64,000 nucleotides of DNA from assembly GCF_001427525.1 (NCBI RefSeq), contig NZ_LMGU01000001.1:186001-250000 (forward strand), in the 5' to 3' direction. This document shows positions 29,875 through 39,804 of this stretch, one piece after another; the stretch's first letter is position 1, and each line of letters opens with the position of its first letter. Below the pieces are notes generated by a model. The model saw nothing but the letters and a program-made list of their open reading frames with translations, ran no database searches and was not told the DNA's origin. A program made the position numbers and the translations under genes. This DNA comes from Microbacterium sp. Root61 (GTDB lineage: Bacteria; Actinomycetota; Actinomycetes; Actinomycetales; Microbacteriaceae).

Positions 29875-31235
29875 GCACTGCCAACGACACGACCGAGTCC
29901 GTCTGGCGGGGGCGCTACCTCGGCGTGACGGTGGGTGCGGTCGCGCTCGTCTTCCTCGCGGCGATGCAGTCCCTGGCCGTCACGACGGTCATGCCCATCG
30001 TCAGTGCCGAGCTCGACGGTGCGGCCCTGTACGCGGTCGCGTTCTCGGGCACGCTCGCCACGAGCGTCATCGGCATGGTCGCAGCCGGCGCCTGGGCCGA
30101 CCGATCCAGCCCGGTGCCCGCGCTCACGGCGGCGGTCACGCTGTTCGTGATCGGGCTCGTCATCGCCGGGGCGGCCACCAGCATGGAGATGCTGGTCGTC
30201 GGACGGCTCATCCAGGGCCTCGGCACGGGAGGTCAGACCGTCGCGCTGTACGTCGTCGTCGCGCGGATGTATCCGGCAGCCCTGCACGGACGCGTGTTCG
30301 CGGCGTTCTCCGCCGCGTGGGTGGTGCCCTCGCTGATCGGCCCGTTCCTCGCCGGTGCCGTCACTGAGTACCTGCACTGGCGCTGGGTGTTCCTCGGCGT
30401 CGCAGGGCTGACGATCCTCTTCTTCATCGTCGTGATGTCGCGCCTCCGCGGACGTGATCTGCACACCGATGAACCGGCCAAGGGGCGCATCGCCGCACGG
30501 CTGGGGTTCGCCGTCGCGGTCGCCGCCGGCGCGCTCACACTCAGCCTGGCCGGCGAGTTCGGCGCCTGGTCGTGGGTCGTGGTCGGGGCATCCGCTGTCG
30601 TGATCGGTCTGGCCGCCCGTCCGCTGCTTCCGCCGCGCACGCTGCGCGCGGGCCGCGGGCTGCCCAGTGTGGTCCTGATGCGCGGGCTGATCGCCGGTGC
30701 GCTGTTCGGCGCGGAGATCTACGTCCCCTACCTGCTGATCGACGAGTACGGCTTCTCGCCGACCTGGGCGGGGCTCGGGCTGACCACCGCAGCCGTGGCG
30801 TGGGCCGCGGCCGCTGAGATCCAGGGGCGGTACGGCGACCGCATCGGCAACGCGCGGATCACCCTGTTCGGTGTCGCCCAGCTGTTCGCCGCGCTGCTGT
30901 TCGCGGGCGCGACGGCGCTGCTGCACCTGCATCCGGCGGTGCTGATCATCGGCTGGGCGCTGGCCGGGGCCGGCATGGGGCTCATGTACCCGCGGCTCAC
31001 CGTGCTGACGCTGGCGTATTCGACGCCGCAGAACCAGGGCTTCAACTCATCCGCACTGTCGATCTCGGACTCGATCGGGGCGGCGACCGCGATCGCCGTC
31101 ATGGGTGTCGTGTTCACGGCGCTCACGGGCACGCATGCCGGATTCCCGGTCGTGTTCGCGATCGCCGGTGTCCTGACGCTGCTGGCGCTGATCCCCGGAC
31201 TGCGGATGGGGCACGCGCACGAGCAGCACAGATAG
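29871..31235 (+). CDS. MFS transporter, multidrug-exporter type
   Basis: 454-residue polytopic membrane protein of the major facilitator superfamily with roughly 12-14 helices. A loop motif GAWADRSSPVPAL (about 69-81) follows helix 2, and GRLIQGLGTGGQTVALYVV (about 113-131) is helix 4. The closest general type is the proton-driven drug or metabolite exporter. The GTG start overlaps the stop of the PatB-type gene (GTGA), so the two are translationally coupled; the exporter may remove a product of that enzyme, but this is inference. Confidence 0.85.
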   Translation: MSTANDTTESVWRGRYLGVTVGAVALVFLAAMQSLAVTTVMPIVSAELDGAALYAVAFSGTLATSVIGMVAAGAWADRSSPVPALTAAVTLFVIGLVIAGAATSMEMLVVGRLIQGLGTGGQTVALYVVVARMYPAALHGRVFAAFSAAWVVPSLIGPFLAGAVTEYLHWRWVFLGVAGLTILFFIVVMSRLRGRDLHTDEPAKGRIAARLGFAVAVAAGALTLSLAGEFGAWSWVVVGASAVVIGLAARPLLPPRTLRAGRGLPSVVLMRGLIAGALFGAEIYVPYLLIDEYGFSPTWAGLGLTTAAVAWAAAAEIQGRYGDRIGNARITLFGVAQLFAALLFAGATALLHLHPAVLIIGWALAGAGMGLMYPRLTVLTLAYSTPQNQGFNSSALSISDSIGAATAIAVMGVVFTALTGTHAGFPVVFAIAGVLTLLALIPGLRMGHAHEQHR

Positions 31236-31253
31236 GCGCAGGCTGCCTGCCGG

Positions 31254-32165
31254 CTAGTTCTCGGCGCGACCGAGCCGCCAGTAGCCCATGAACGCGACGG
31301 CGCGACGATCGACGCCGCGCTCACTGACGAGGTGGCGACGCAGGGTCTTGATCGCCCCGGCCTCGCCGGCCAGCCACGCGTAGAGGCGGGCACTCTTCAG
31401 CGCTGCGCCGCCCTTCGCCGTGCGCGGCACCTCCCACAGGATGTCGGTGTCGATGTCGATCTCCTCGACGTCGGATCCCTCACCGGTCGGCACGAGGGTG
31501 GCCGCGGCATCCATCACCGATGTCAGCAGGTGGCTGTGGCGGTCGCCGTCACGACGGGCTCCGACTCGATACTCGAAACCCGGGTGGTGCGGCAGATACG
31601 CGGCGTCGTCGGGATGCGGGACCTCCAGTGCAACCACGCCGGTGGCCTCGCGCGGCAGCTGTTCGAGGATCGCCGCGATCGCCGGGGCGGCGGTCTCATC
31701 GCCCGCGAGGAGGATCTGGTCGACGGTCGCCGGTGGGACGAAGTCGATCCCGTAGCTGACCCCGCTATGAGCCGAGGTCGGGGCGAAGATGAGAACATCG
31801 TCGCCGACCGCGGCCTTCGCGATCCAGTCGGATGCGGGGCCGAGCACGTCGTGCGACACCATGTCGATGTCGACCTCATTCGCGTCGTTGCGGACGTAGC
31901 GGGTCGTGTATGTCCGGAACGGCGGCCGGTCCGCCTCGGGCAGCTCACGCCACTGGGTGTACCAGTCCTCACCGGTCGGCATCGCGTCCAGGCTCGCGGT
32001 CGAGGTGGGGAACACGATCTTGACGCGCTGATCGAGGCCCGGATCGCCGTAGACGGCGAGGTCGTCGCCGCCGAACGTGAAGCGGCGGAAGCTCGGGGTG
32101 AGGTCGGTGATGGAGGTCACCGTCGCGCGGAAGAAGCGGTGGACATCAAGAGCGGTCGTGGTCAC
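31254..32165 (-). CDS. Siderophore-interacting protein (FAD-binding ferric reductase)
   Basis: 303-residue SIP/ViuB-family flavoprotein, which reduces ferric siderophores to release iron in the cytoplasm. [14 protein letters not shown] (about 21-34), the FAD motif [10 protein letters not shown] (about 83-92) and the C-terminal [21 protein letters not shown] (NAD-binding part) are visible. The GTG at 32165 overlaps the ATPase stop by 4 bp (GTGA), with AAAGGACC upstream. It is the last gene of the iron operon and convergent with the MFS gene. Confidence 0.93.
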   Translation of the reverse strand: MTTTALDVHRFFRATVTSITDLTPSFRRFTFGGDDLAVYGDPGLDQRVKIVFPTSTASLDAMPTGEDWYTQWRELPEADRPPFRTYTTRYVRNDANEVDIDMVSHDVLGPASDWIAKAAVGDDVLIFAPTSAHSGVSYGIDFVPPATVDQILLAGDETAAPAIAAILEQLPREATGVVALEVPHPDDAAYLPHHPGFEYRVGARRDGDRHSHLLTSVMDAAATLVPTGEGSDVEEIDIDTDILWEVPRTAKGGAALKSARLYAWLAGEAGAIKTLRRHLVSERGVDRRAVAFMGYWRLGRAEN

Positions 32166-33010
32166 CGGAGGGTCCTTTCGGTGGTGAGGGCGGGGGAGAC
32201 GTGGTGCCGTCCGCGGGGGAGCACGATGGGCGCGCCCGAGACAGGGTCGGACACGACGAGCGCGTCGAGATCGAAGACCTCGCGGATGAGCTCGCTCGTC
32301 ATGACCTCGTTCGGCGGGCCGCTGGCGACGATGCGACCGGCGCGCAGGGCGAACAGGTGGTCGGCATAGCGCGCGGCGAGGTTCATGTCGTGCAGCACCA
32401 TGACGATGGTGGTGCCGCGCTCGTGGTTGAGGTCGGTCAGCAGATCGAGGACCTCGACCTGGTGTGCGACATCCAGGAACGTCGTGGGTTCGTCCAGCAG
32501 CAGGATGTCGGTCTCCTGGGCGAGTGCCATCGCGATCCAGACGCGCTGGCGCTGGCCGCCGGACAGCTCGTCGACGGAGCGGTCGGCGAGGTCCTCGATG
32601 CCGGTCGCCTCGAGTGCCCGTGCCACGACCTCGTAGTCGTGCGCGTTCCACCGGGCGAGCAGCTTCTGGTGAGGGTGGCGCCCGCGTCCGACCAGATCGG
32701 CGACGGCGATGCCCTCGGGAGCGACCGGGCTCTGCGGGAGCAGACCGAGGGTGCGGGCCACCTCTTTCGACGGGAGTCCGTGCAGTGAACGGCCGTCGAG
32801 CACCACCTGGCCGTGTTTCGGCGTGATGAGGCGGGCCAGGGCGCGCAGCAGCGTCGACTTGCCGCATCCGTTCGCTCCGACGATCGCCGTGATGCGCCCG
32901 GGCGGAACCCGGAGGTCGAGGCTTTCGACGATCGTGCGGTCGCCGTAGGCCAATGTCAGCGCTTCCGCGGAGAGCGTGTGGTGGTCGGTCGAGGTGGGGG
33001 ATGCGGTCAC
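32162..33010 (-). CDS. Iron-siderophore ABC transporter ATPase (FepC type)
   Basis: 282 residues. Walker [10 protein letters not shown] (about 44-52), signature LSGGQRQRV (about 148-156), Walker [12 protein letters not shown] (about 169-179) and H-loop [15 protein letters not shown] place it with FecE/FepC-like ATPases of the iron-chelate family. The GTG at 33010 overlaps the upstream permease by 4 bp. It powers the two permeases encoded directly upstream. Confidence 0.95.
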   Translation of the reverse strand: MTASPTSTDHHTLSAEALTLAYGDRTIVESLDLRVPPGRITAIVGANGCGKSTLLRALARLITPKHGQVVLDGRSLHGLPSKEVARTLGLLPQSPVAPEGIAVADLVGRGRHPHQKLLARWNAHDYEVVARALEATGIEDLADRSVDELSGGQRQRVWIAMALAQETDILLLDEPTTFLDVAHQVEVLDLLTDLNHERGTTIVMVLHDMNLAARYADHLFALRAGRIVASGPPNEVMTSELIREVFDLDALVVSDPVSGAPIVLPRGRHHVSPALTTERTLR

Positions 33011-34140
33011 AATGACCCTCCGGAGCGATTCGTCCTGATGAGCAGGTAGATGAGGTACGGTGCGCCGAGCACGCCGGTGATGACGCCGACCGGGTAGCGG
33101 CTGTCGAACGCGAACTGTCCGAGGAGGTCGGCCACGAGCACCAACAGCGCCCCGACGAGGCCGGACGGCAGCAGCAGCGCGGCGCCGGGACCGACCAGGC
33201 GCGCCGCGATGGGTCCGGCCATGAACGCGACGAACGCGATGGGCCCGGTCGCTGCGGTGGCGAACGCGAGGAGGGCCACCGCGGCGACGATCGCGGTCAC
33301 CCGGGTGGCGTTCAGCCGGACGCCGAGGCTCGCTGCGGCATCGTCTCCGAGTCGCATCACCCCGAGCGCGCGACCTTGCGCCAGCAGCAGCGGCACCAGC
33401 ACGAGGCTCGTGATCGCGAGCGGCAGTACCACTGACCACGTGGCGCCGTTGAGGCTGCCGGTGAGCCAGCGCGTGGCGGATTGGAGATCCCACGCCACAG
33501 CCTTGGACAAGACATAGGTGACGACGCTGTCGAGCATCGCGGCCACGCCGATGCCGATGAGGATGAGTCGCGTGCCGGCGAAGCCGCCCTTGTTCGACAG
33601 GAGGTAGATCGCCAGGGCGGTCAGCAGCGCACCCGCGACGGCGAGCAGCGACACGAGCGTCTCGTTGAGGGAGAGCACGACGATGCCGAACACGGCGGCG
33701 GCACTCGCTCCCGAGGTGATGCCGATGATGTCGGGGGAGGCGAGCGGGTTGCGCAGCATGGTCTGGAACGTCACACCGGCGATGCCGAACGCGAACCCCG
33801 CGAGCACGGCCAGCACGGAGCGCGGCAGTCTGAGCTCGCCGACGGTGAACGACGCGCCGGGGACGGTTTCGCCGAGGATCACCCGGGCGACCTCGTCGAG
33901 TCCGTAGAAGCTCTTGCCGATCATGAGCGATACGGCGAACGCGACGACCAATGCCAGCGCCAGCATTCCCGTCACGATCGCGTGACGCCGCATCCGCCGG
34001 CGTCGCCCCGCGACGATCGCACGCGCGGTGCTCGCGGCCGCACGCTCGCGGTCCGTACCTGAAGCCCCGCGCGGAGCGACCGTTTGCCGCGTCTCGCGAG
34101 ACGCGGTCCGGGAGGGGCCGGGGGTGGTGGGGGCGGTCAC
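33007..34140 (-). CDS. Iron-siderophore ABC transporter permease (FepG type)
   Basis: 377 residues of the FecCD/BtuC permease family with about nine or ten membrane helices after a roughly 50-residue basic cytoplasmic N-terminus (Arg-rich, [16 protein letters not shown]). [41 protein letters not shown] and the C-terminal [16 protein letters not shown] are hallmarks. The GTG at 34140 is chosen from the GTGA overlap with the upstream permease. It forms a heterodimeric channel with that permease. Confidence 0.94.
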   Translation of the reverse strand: MTAPTTPGPSRTASRETRQTVAPRGASGTDRERAAASTARAIVAGRRRRMRRHAIVTGMLALALVVAFAVSLMIGKSFYGLDEVARVILGETVPGASFTVGELRLPRSVLAVLAGFAFGIAGVTFQTMLRNPLASPDIIGITSGASAAAVFGIVVLSLNETLVSLLAVAGALLTALAIYLLSNKGGFAGTRLILIGIGVAAMLDSVVTYVLSKAVAWDLQSATRWLTGSLNGATWSVVLPLAITSLVLVPLLLAQGRALGVMRLGDDAAASLGVRLNATRVTAIVAAVALLAFATAATGPIAFVAFMAGPIAARLVGPGAALLLPSGLVGALLVLVADLLGQFAFDSRYPVGVITGVLGAPYLIYLLIRTNRSGGSL

Positions 34141-35183
34141 AGCTCGCGGACTTTCTGGCGGCGGACGATCCAGATGAAGACGGGGGCTCCGATCAGCGCT
34201 GTGATGATCCCGACCTCGATCTCGCCGGGCCGAGCGACGACGCGGCCGATCACATCGGCTGCGACGAGCAGCGCCGCGCCGATCACTGCCGAAAACGGCA
34301 GCAGCCAGCGGTGGTCGGTGCCGACGAGCAGCCGGCACAGGTGCGGCACGACCAGCCCGACGAACGCGATCGGCCCGACCACGGCCGTCGCCGCACCGCA
34401 GAGCACGACTGCACCTGCCGAGGCGATGAGCCGCGTTCGGCCGACACGCTCGCCCAGCCCGGCGGCGAGATCGTCGCCGAGTGCGAGCGAGTTCATGCCG
34501 CGGGCGCAGACGAGACAGACGACCGCCCCGATCGCGAGCACGGGGAGCACGATCGCTATGCGATCCCACGTCGCGCCGCCCACACCGCCGATCTGCCAGA
34601 ACCGGAACGACTCCATGATGTCGACCCGGGGGAGCAGGATCGCGCTCACGAGCGACATGAAAGCGGCGGATGCTGCGGCACCCGCCAGCGCAAGCTTCAG
34701 CGGCGTCGCACCCCCGCGCCCCAGGGACCCGACGACGTAGACGAAGACGGCGGCCCCGGCGGCGCCGAGGATCGCGGTGCCGATGAAGGCGTACGGGTCC
34801 GACATCCCGAAGAAGGCGATGCCGATCACGACGGCGAGGGCGGCCCCGCCGGAGACCCCGAGGATGCCGGGATCGGCGAGCGGGTTGCGGGTCACGGCCT
34901 GCATCGTGGTGCCGGACAGGGCGAGCGCCGCCCCCACCAGCACGGCGAGGACGGTGCGGGGGATGCGGGTGACCACGGCCGCCTGCGCGACCCCACTCGT
35001 GTCGCCGGACAGCCCGGCGAAGATGTCACCGACTGAGACCGTGCGTACCCCGAACGCGACGGAGACGACGCACAGTGCGGCGAGCACCACGATCGCGACC
35101 CCGAGCCACGCGAGCCGCACCGTGACCGGACGCCGCAGGGTCGCGGCATCCGGCACCGTGGTGCGGGTCTCGAGAATGGTCAC
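34137..35183 (-). CDS. Iron-siderophore ABC transporter permease (FepD type)
   Basis: 348 residues of the FecCD family. [39 protein letters not shown] and [18 protein letters not shown] are visible. The GTG at 35183 begins VTILETRTT and lies 19 nt after the lipoprotein gene stop; longer in-frame starts would run through that gene in a Ser/Arg-rich noise frame and are rejected. It overlaps the FepG-type gene by 4 bp. Confidence 0.94.
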   Translation of the reverse strand: MTILETRTTVPDAATLRRPVTVRLAWLGVAIVVLAALCVVSVAFGVRTVSVGDIFAGLSGDTSGVAQAAVVTRIPRTVLAVLVGAALALSGTTMQAVTRNPLADPGILGVSGGAALAVVIGIAFFGMSDPYAFIGTAILGAAGAAVFVYVVGSLGRGGATPLKLALAGAAASAAFMSLVSAILLPRVDIMESFRFWQIGGVGGATWDRIAIVLPVLAIGAVVCLVCARGMNSLALGDDLAAGLGERVGRTRLIASAGAVVLCGAATAVVGPIAFVGLVVPHLCRLLVGTDHRWLLPFSAVIGAALLVAADVIGRVVARPGEIEVGIITALIGAPVFIWIVRRQKVREL

Positions 35184-35202
35184 CCGGCAGGCTTCCCGCT
35201 CG

Positions 35203-36228
35203 TCAGCGGAGGGCGCCGGCCAGCAGGGCGAAGTACTCGTCGATGCCCCAGCCGATCGACAGCGGCGAGGGGTTGGCGGAAGCCGCCAGCGGCGTCGACT
35301 CCTCGAGGATTGCGATGCGCCCCTCGGCGATGGCCGGGATCTGCGACAGCAGCGGATCGGCCTGCAGCTGCGCGATGATCGAGCCGCTCGCGTCGCCGTA
35401 CGTGACGAAAACGTCGACATCGGCGAAGCGGTCGGCCTGCTCCGCACTCACTTCGGCATAGAACTGCTCGCCGTCGGACTCTTCGGAGACCACCGTCGGG
35501 AGGGGGAGCCCGAGGGACTCCAGGAATCCGGGGCGCGTGTCGAGGCTCGTGTAGAAGCCGATCCGGCTGAAGTCGGACGGGTCGATGTATGAGAACAGGA
35601 CGGTGGAATCGGCGAGCTCGGGGTTCGCGGCCAGAGCGGAGTCGACCTTGCCGTGCAGCTCGTCGATGAGCGCATCGCCCTCATCGGCCAGGCCGAGCGC
35701 GGTCGAGTTCAGGCGGATCATGTCCTCGTAGGAGGTGCCCCACGCGACCTCGGGGTACGCGACGACCGGCGCGATCTTCGACAGCGTGTCGTATTCCTCC
35801 TGCGTGAGACCGGAATACGCGGCGAGGATGACGTCGGGCTGCGTGTCCGCGACCGCCTCGAAGTCGATGCCGTCGGTCTCGTCGAACAGCACCGGAGTTT
35901 CGGCGCCGAGCTCGTCGAGCTTGTCCTCGACCCAGGGGAGGACGCCGTCGCCGTCGTCGTCGCCCCATGTGACCTTCGCCATCCCGACCGGCACGACGCC
36001 CAGCGCGAGGGGGACTTCCTGGTTCGACCACGCGACGGTCGCGACGCGCTCGGGTGCGGAGTCGATCGTGGTCTCGCCGTACGCATGCTCGATCGTCACA
36101 GGGAAGCCCGCGGAGGCGGAGTCCGGCGCGGTCCCGGCGTCGGTCGCCCCGGCGCCGGAGCATCCGACGAGGGTGAGAGCGGCGATTGCGACGAGGGCGG
36201 TTGCGGCGGCGGTGCGGGTGCGAGGCAC
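35203..36228 (-). CDS. Iron-siderophore ABC transporter substrate-binding lipoprotein
   Basis: 341 residues with a lipoprotein signal: basic start MPRTRT, hydrophobic stretch, and lipobox LVGC with Cys23 as the lipidation site. The mature part is a FepB/FecB-type class III binding protein (PERVATVAWSNQEVPLALG, about 59-77; DVILAAYSGLTQEEYDTLSKI, about 132-152). The GTG at 36228 has a GGAGA site. It is the first gene of the operon (lipoprotein, two permeases, ATPase, ferric-siderophore reductase). The siderophore is not predictable; no biosynthesis genes are in the window. Confidence 0.94.
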   Translation of the reverse strand: MPRTRTAAATALVAIAALTLVGCSGAGATDAGTAPDSASAGFPVTIEHAYGETTIDSAPERVATVAWSNQEVPLALGVVPVGMAKVTWGDDDGDGVLPWVEDKLDELGAETPVLFDETDGIDFEAVADTQPDVILAAYSGLTQEEYDTLSKIAPVVAYPEVAWGTSYEDMIRLNSTALGLADEGDALIDELHGKVDSALAANPELADSTVLFSYIDPSDFSRIGFYTSLDTRPGFLESLGLPLPTVVSEESDGEQFYAEVSAEQADRFADVDVFVTYGDASGSIIAQLQADPLLSQIPAIAEGRIAILEESTPLAASANPSPLSIGWGIDEYFALLAGALR

Positions 36229-36256
36229 GGGGGGATCTCCAGTCGACCGAGTTCCG

Positions 36257-36276
36257 ATAAGGACAGCCTTACCTTA
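36257..36276 (-). promoter_or_regulatory. DtxR/IdeR-like iron box
   Basis: On the minus strand the sequence reads TAAGGTAAGGCTGTCCTTAT, close to the DtxR/IdeR consensus (TTAGGTTAGGCTAACCTAA) with a few mismatches. It sits 28 bp upstream of the lipoprotein start, where repressor binding would block transcription of the iron operon under iron-replete conditions. Confidence 0.75.
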
Positions 36277-36318
36277 CGCACGGGTCGGAACTGTGTCGAA
36301 TCCGATCGCAACATGACG

Positions 36319-36344
36319 GAAGCCCCGACCGCGATCGGGGCTTC
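36319..36344 (-). terminator. Hairpin terminator after bioY
   Basis: Perfect 10-bp inverted repeat (36319-36328 with 36335-36344), GAAGCCCCGA/TCGGGGCTTC. A 16-bp palindrome GGATGCCGCGGCATCC (36356-36371) lies between it and the bioY stop. Confidence 0.65.
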
Positions 36345-36380
36345 GTCACGATTCGGGATGCCGCGGCATCCGGAATCCGG

Positions 36381-37028
36381 TCAGTTCTTGCCGGCGTCGG
36401 CCTTCCGCACGAGGGCCCACGCGCCCGGGATGATTGCGGCGGCGAGGCCGGCCTTGATCAGACCGCCCACGATGAACGGCAGCAGTCCGACGCCGAGGAT
36501 CGTCGCGAAGGAGTAGTCCAAGCCCATGACGCCGTTCAAGATGAACGCCATGTACGGGATGCCGAACAGGAACGGCACGACGCTCGCTGCGGCGAAGCCG
36601 ACGAACGCCAGGGCCGGGCGGCGGTCCCACGCGCGCTCCGCGAACCAGCCGGCGACGAACGCCGCGAAGATGAAGCCGATGACGAAGCCGAAGCTCGGCT
36701 TGCCCAGCGCCAGGACGGTGCCGGTGAAGCCGGCGAAGACCGGAAGCCCCGCGAGGCCCGCGAGCATGTAGGTCGTGAGGGCCGCCGCACCGCGCCAGGC
36801 GCCGAGCGCGGCGCCGACGACGATGACGCCGAGCGTCTGGCCGGTGATCGGCACCGGCCACAGCGGGATCTCGACCTGGGCGAGCAGTGCCACGACGGCC
36901 GCGCCGGTGATCACGAGGCCGGCGTCGAGCGCGAATGCGCGGGTGCGGGAGGACGGGCGGGCGATGACGTCGGCGAGCACCCGACGGGCGCCAGTGGAGG
37001 CGGAGGGAGAGGCTGCGATGGATGACAT
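36381..37028 (-). CDS. bioY: Biotin transporter substrate-binding subunit BioY
   Basis: 215-residue ECF-type S component for biotin uptake. About six membrane helices, with family motifs PVPITGQTLGVIVVGAALG (about 58-76) and the GLAGLPVFAGFTG segment (about 90-102). No EcfA/EcfT or BioM/BioN genes adjoin it, so it must use shared ECF modules encoded elsewhere or act alone. It is divergent from the ABC-F gene; no clear BioR or BioQ box is visible in the 188-bp gap. Confidence 0.93.
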   Translation of the reverse strand: MSSIAASPSASTGARRVLADVIARPSSRTRAFALDAGLVITGAAVVALLAQVEIPLWPVPITGQTLGVIVVGAALGAWRGAAALTTYMLAGLAGLPVFAGFTGTVLALGKPSFGFVIGFIFAAFVAGWFAERAWDRRPALAFVGFAAASVVPFLFGIPYMAFILNGVMGLDYSFATILGVGLLPFIVGGLIKAGLAAAIIPGAWALVRKADAGKN

Positions 37029-37154
37029 GGGACTCAGCCTAGAGGGGCGTAACGCGAGCGACTTGGATGCATGTCACCAAGGAATCCGAATTCGACTGTG
37101 AGGTGTCCACATGCTCCTCGGAGGCGGCTCGGCGGACGCGCAGGTGCCGCAACC

Positions 37155-37160
37155 TATACT
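37155..37160 (+). promoter_or_regulatory. Promoter -10 box of the ABC-F gene
   Basis: TATACT, a near-consensus -10, about 56 nt before the GTG start. The leader is pyrimidine rich with no strong ribosome site. Confidence 0.45.
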
Positions 37161-37216
37161 GGGAGGCTGGCCGTTCGGTCATCTCTCTTCTCTCCAAAAC
37201 GAAACGGACGATAGCT

Positions 37217-38815
37217 GTGCTCGCCGTGCACGACCTTGAAATTCGCGTGGGTGCCCGCGTGCTTATGACGGACGTCTCGTTCCGTGTCAGTAACGGCGAC
37301 AAGATCGGACTCGTCGGCCGAAACGGAGCCGGCAAGACGACGCTCACGAAGGTGCTCGCCGGCGACCTGCTGTCCGCCGCCGGCCGCGTCGACCGCTCCG
37401 GAGAGCTCGGCTATCTGCCGCAGGACCCGCGCACCGGCGACCCCGAGATGCTCGCCCGCACCCGTATCCTCGATGCCCGCGGCCTGGGCACTCTCGCGCT
37501 CGGCATGCACGAGGCATCCGTCGCCATGGGCGACGCGGACGAGGCGGTCGCGGCGAAGGCGATGCGCAAGTACGCGAACCTCACCGAGCGCTTCGAGGCC
37601 CTCGGCGGCTACACCGCGGAGGCGGAGGCGGCGACGATCGCGCACAACCTCTCGCTGCCGGACCGCATCCTCGATCAGCCGCTGAAGACCCTCTCCGGCG
37701 GTCAGCGCCGTCGCATCGAGCTCGCCCGCATCCTGTTCTCGGATGCCGAGACGATGATCCTCGACGAGCCGACGAACCACCTCGACGCGGACAGCGTCGT
37801 GTGGCTGCGGGAGTTCCTGAAGAACTACCGGGGTGGGCTGATCGTGATCAGCCACGACGTCGAGCTCGTGGGGGAGACCGTCAACCGTGTCTTCTACCTC
37901 GATGCCAACCGCCAGATCATCGACGTCTACAACATGAACTGGAAGAACTACCTGCGCCAGCGGGTCGCCGACGAGGAGCGTCGCAAGAAGGAGCGCGTCA
38001 ACGTCGAGAAGAAGGCGACCGTGCTGCAGCAGCAGGCCGCCCGGTTCGGCGCCAAGGCGTCGAAGGCCGCTGCGGCGCACCAGATGGTGGCCCGCGCCGA
38101 GAAGATGCTCGCGGGGCTGGACGAGGTGCGTCAGGAGGAGCGCGTCGCCAAGCTGCGCTTCCCGAAGCCCGCTCCGTGCGGCAAGACCCCGCTGATGGCG
38201 ACCGGTCTGTCGAAGTCGTACGGCTCGCTGGAGATCTTCACCGACGTCGACCTCGCGATCGACCGCGGATCGAAAGTCGTGGTGCTCGGTCTCAACGGTG
38301 CCGGAAAGACCACCCTGCTGCGGATGCTGGCCGGCGTGGACCAGCCCGACACCGGGGAGATCATCCCCGGACACGGTCTCAAGATCGGCTACTACGCGCA
38401 GGAGCACGAGAACCTCGACGTAGATCGGTCGGTGCTGGAGAACATGATGTCGGCGGCGCCGGACATCACCGCGACGGACGCCCGCAAGGTGCTGGGATCG
38501 TTCCTGTTCACCGGCGACGACGTGCTCAAGCCCGCCGGCGTGCTGTCCGGCGGCGAGAAGACCCGCCTGTCGCTCGCGACGCTCGTGGTCTCTTCCGCCA
38601 ACATGCTTCTGCTCGATGAGCCGACGAACAACCTCGACCCGGCCTCGCGCGAGGAGATCCTCGACGCGCTGGCGCACTACGAGGGTGCCGTCGTCCTGGT
38701 CTCGCACGATGAGGGCGCCGTGCGCTCGCTGAACCCCGAGCGCGTCTTGATCCTGCCCGACGGTGTCGAAGACATCTGGGGCCGCGACTACATCGACCTC
38801 ATCGAGCTCGCCTAG
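37217..38815 (+). CDS. ABC-F family ATPase
   Basis: 532 residues with two ABC domains and no membrane segments, the layout of ABC-F translation factors and ribosome-protection proteins. Walker A GRNGAGKTT and GLNGAGKTT, signatures LSGGQRRRIELAR and LSGGEKTRLSLAT, and ILDEPTNHLD and LLDEPTNNLD are present. The central charged linker (EERRKKERVNVEKKATVLQQQ, about residues 255-275) is the ribosome-contacting arm. It resembles the actinobacterial group that includes M. tuberculosis Rv1473 more than EttA. The GTG at 37217 gives the usual VLAVHDLEIRVGAR start. Whether it gives antibiotic resistance or acts as a general elongation factor cannot be told. Confidence 0.9.
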   Translation: MLAVHDLEIRVGARVLMTDVSFRVSNGDKIGLVGRNGAGKTTLTKVLAGDLLSAAGRVDRSGELGYLPQDPRTGDPEMLARTRILDARGLGTLALGMHEASVAMGDADEAVAAKAMRKYANLTERFEALGGYTAEAEAATIAHNLSLPDRILDQPLKTLSGGQRRRIELARILFSDAETMILDEPTNHLDADSVVWLREFLKNYRGGLIVISHDVELVGETVNRVFYLDANRQIIDVYNMNWKNYLRQRVADEERRKKERVNVEKKATVLQQQAARFGAKASKAAAAHQMVARAEKMLAGLDEVRQEERVAKLRFPKPAPCGKTPLMATGLSKSYGSLEIFTDVDLAIDRGSKVVVLGLNGAGKTTLLRMLAGVDQPDTGEIIPGHGLKIGYYAQEHENLDVDRSVLENMMSAAPDITATDARKVLGSFLFTGDDVLKPAGVLSGGEKTRLSLATLVVSSANMLLLDEPTNNLDPASREEILDALAHYEGAVVLVSHDEGAVRSLNPERVLILPDGVEDIWGRDYIDLIELA

Positions 38816-38910
38816 CCCGACCGTGAGCGGCTGCCGCGCGAGGAGCGTGGTGGCTGCCGTGCCCCGAGCCCGGCGAATGCCGCCTCACGAGGGGGAGCGG
38901 ACGCCGCGAC

Positions 38911-39804
38911 CTAGCGGGTGCGGTCCAGCAGTTCGTCTTCGTCCTCGGTGTCGCGATCGCGGCGCCGCGGCGGGGCGGCACGGAGGTACGCGGCGACTCC
39001 CGGGTCGGTGCCCGCAGCCTCGGCGCGCGCGGACGCCGCACGCTCCTCGGCCTCTTCGAGGCGATACTTGCGCTCGCTGCGGATGACGTAGCCGATGAAG
39101 ATGAAGCCCATCACGGCGAACAGGATCCACTGGATCGCGTACGACAGGTGCGGCCCCGGGTCTTCCGACGGCGGGTCGATCGCGCTCGGACGCGTCGCGG
39201 GGGCGGGGTCTTCGGAGTACATCAGGCCGTAGGCGCTCTGCTCCATCGGCACGCTGTTCTGCGGGTCGACGACGCCGGCCACGAGGGGGAGGTTGATCGT
39301 CGGCACCTGCCCGTCGGGCGCCGTGCGGCCCGAGGCGGGGAGCTGCTCGCCGAGGCGCATGCGCACGAGCACCGTGACCTCGCCCTCCGGCGGGGCCGGC
39401 ACCACGTCGGGCTCGGGCTGCTCCGAGCCGGGAGCCACCCAGCCCCGGTTGATCAGGAGGATGCGGCCGTCATCGAGCTGGAACGGCACCAGCACCTCGA
39501 ACGCGGCGGTGCCGCCGTGCGCCCGGTTGCGCACCAGGAGCTGCTGGTCGGCGAGATAGGTCCCGGTCAGCTCGACCGGCTGCCACTGGTCGGCGGCGGT
39601 CAGGCTGCCGCCCTCGGGGATGACATCGGCGAGGGGCACGGGGTCCGTGTCGTAGTTCGCGGCGACCAGTGCGAGCTGCTCGCTGCGGCTCGCGTTGCGG
39701 TCGAACTGCCAGTTCGACAGGAAGGCGCACGCGATCGCGAACACGATGGCGATCGCGACGTAGATCGTCCAGCGGACGGCGGCCGGAGCGGTGCGGCGGC
39801 TCAT
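38911..39804 (-). CDS. SURF1 family cytochrome oxidase assembly protein
   Basis: 297 residues with two membrane helices (about 12-30 and 225-245) flanking an extracytoplasmic domain; LINRGWVAPGS (about 117-127) is the SURF1 signature. SURF1 proteins help insert heme A into cytochrome aa3 oxidase, which fits the ctaA and ctaB genes in this window. A charged cytoplasmic tail of about 50 residues (EERAASARAE... DEDELLDR) is longer than in many family members. Its ATG overlaps the small upstream gene by 4 bp. Confidence 0.9.
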   Translation of the reverse strand: MSRRTAPAAVRWTIYVAIAIVFAIACAFLSNWQFDRNASRSEQLALVAANYDTDPVPLADVIPEGGSLTAADQWQPVELTGTYLADQQLLVRNRAHGGTAAFEVLVPFQLDDGRILLINRGWVAPGSEQPEPDVVPAPPEGEVTVLVRMRLGEQLPASGRTAPDGQVPTINLPLVAGVVDPQNSVPMEQSAYGLMYSEDPAPATRPSAIDPPSEDPGPHLSYAIQWILFAVMGFIFIGYVIRSERKYRLEEAEERAASARAEAAGTDPGVAAYLRAAPPRRRDRDTEDEDELLDRTR

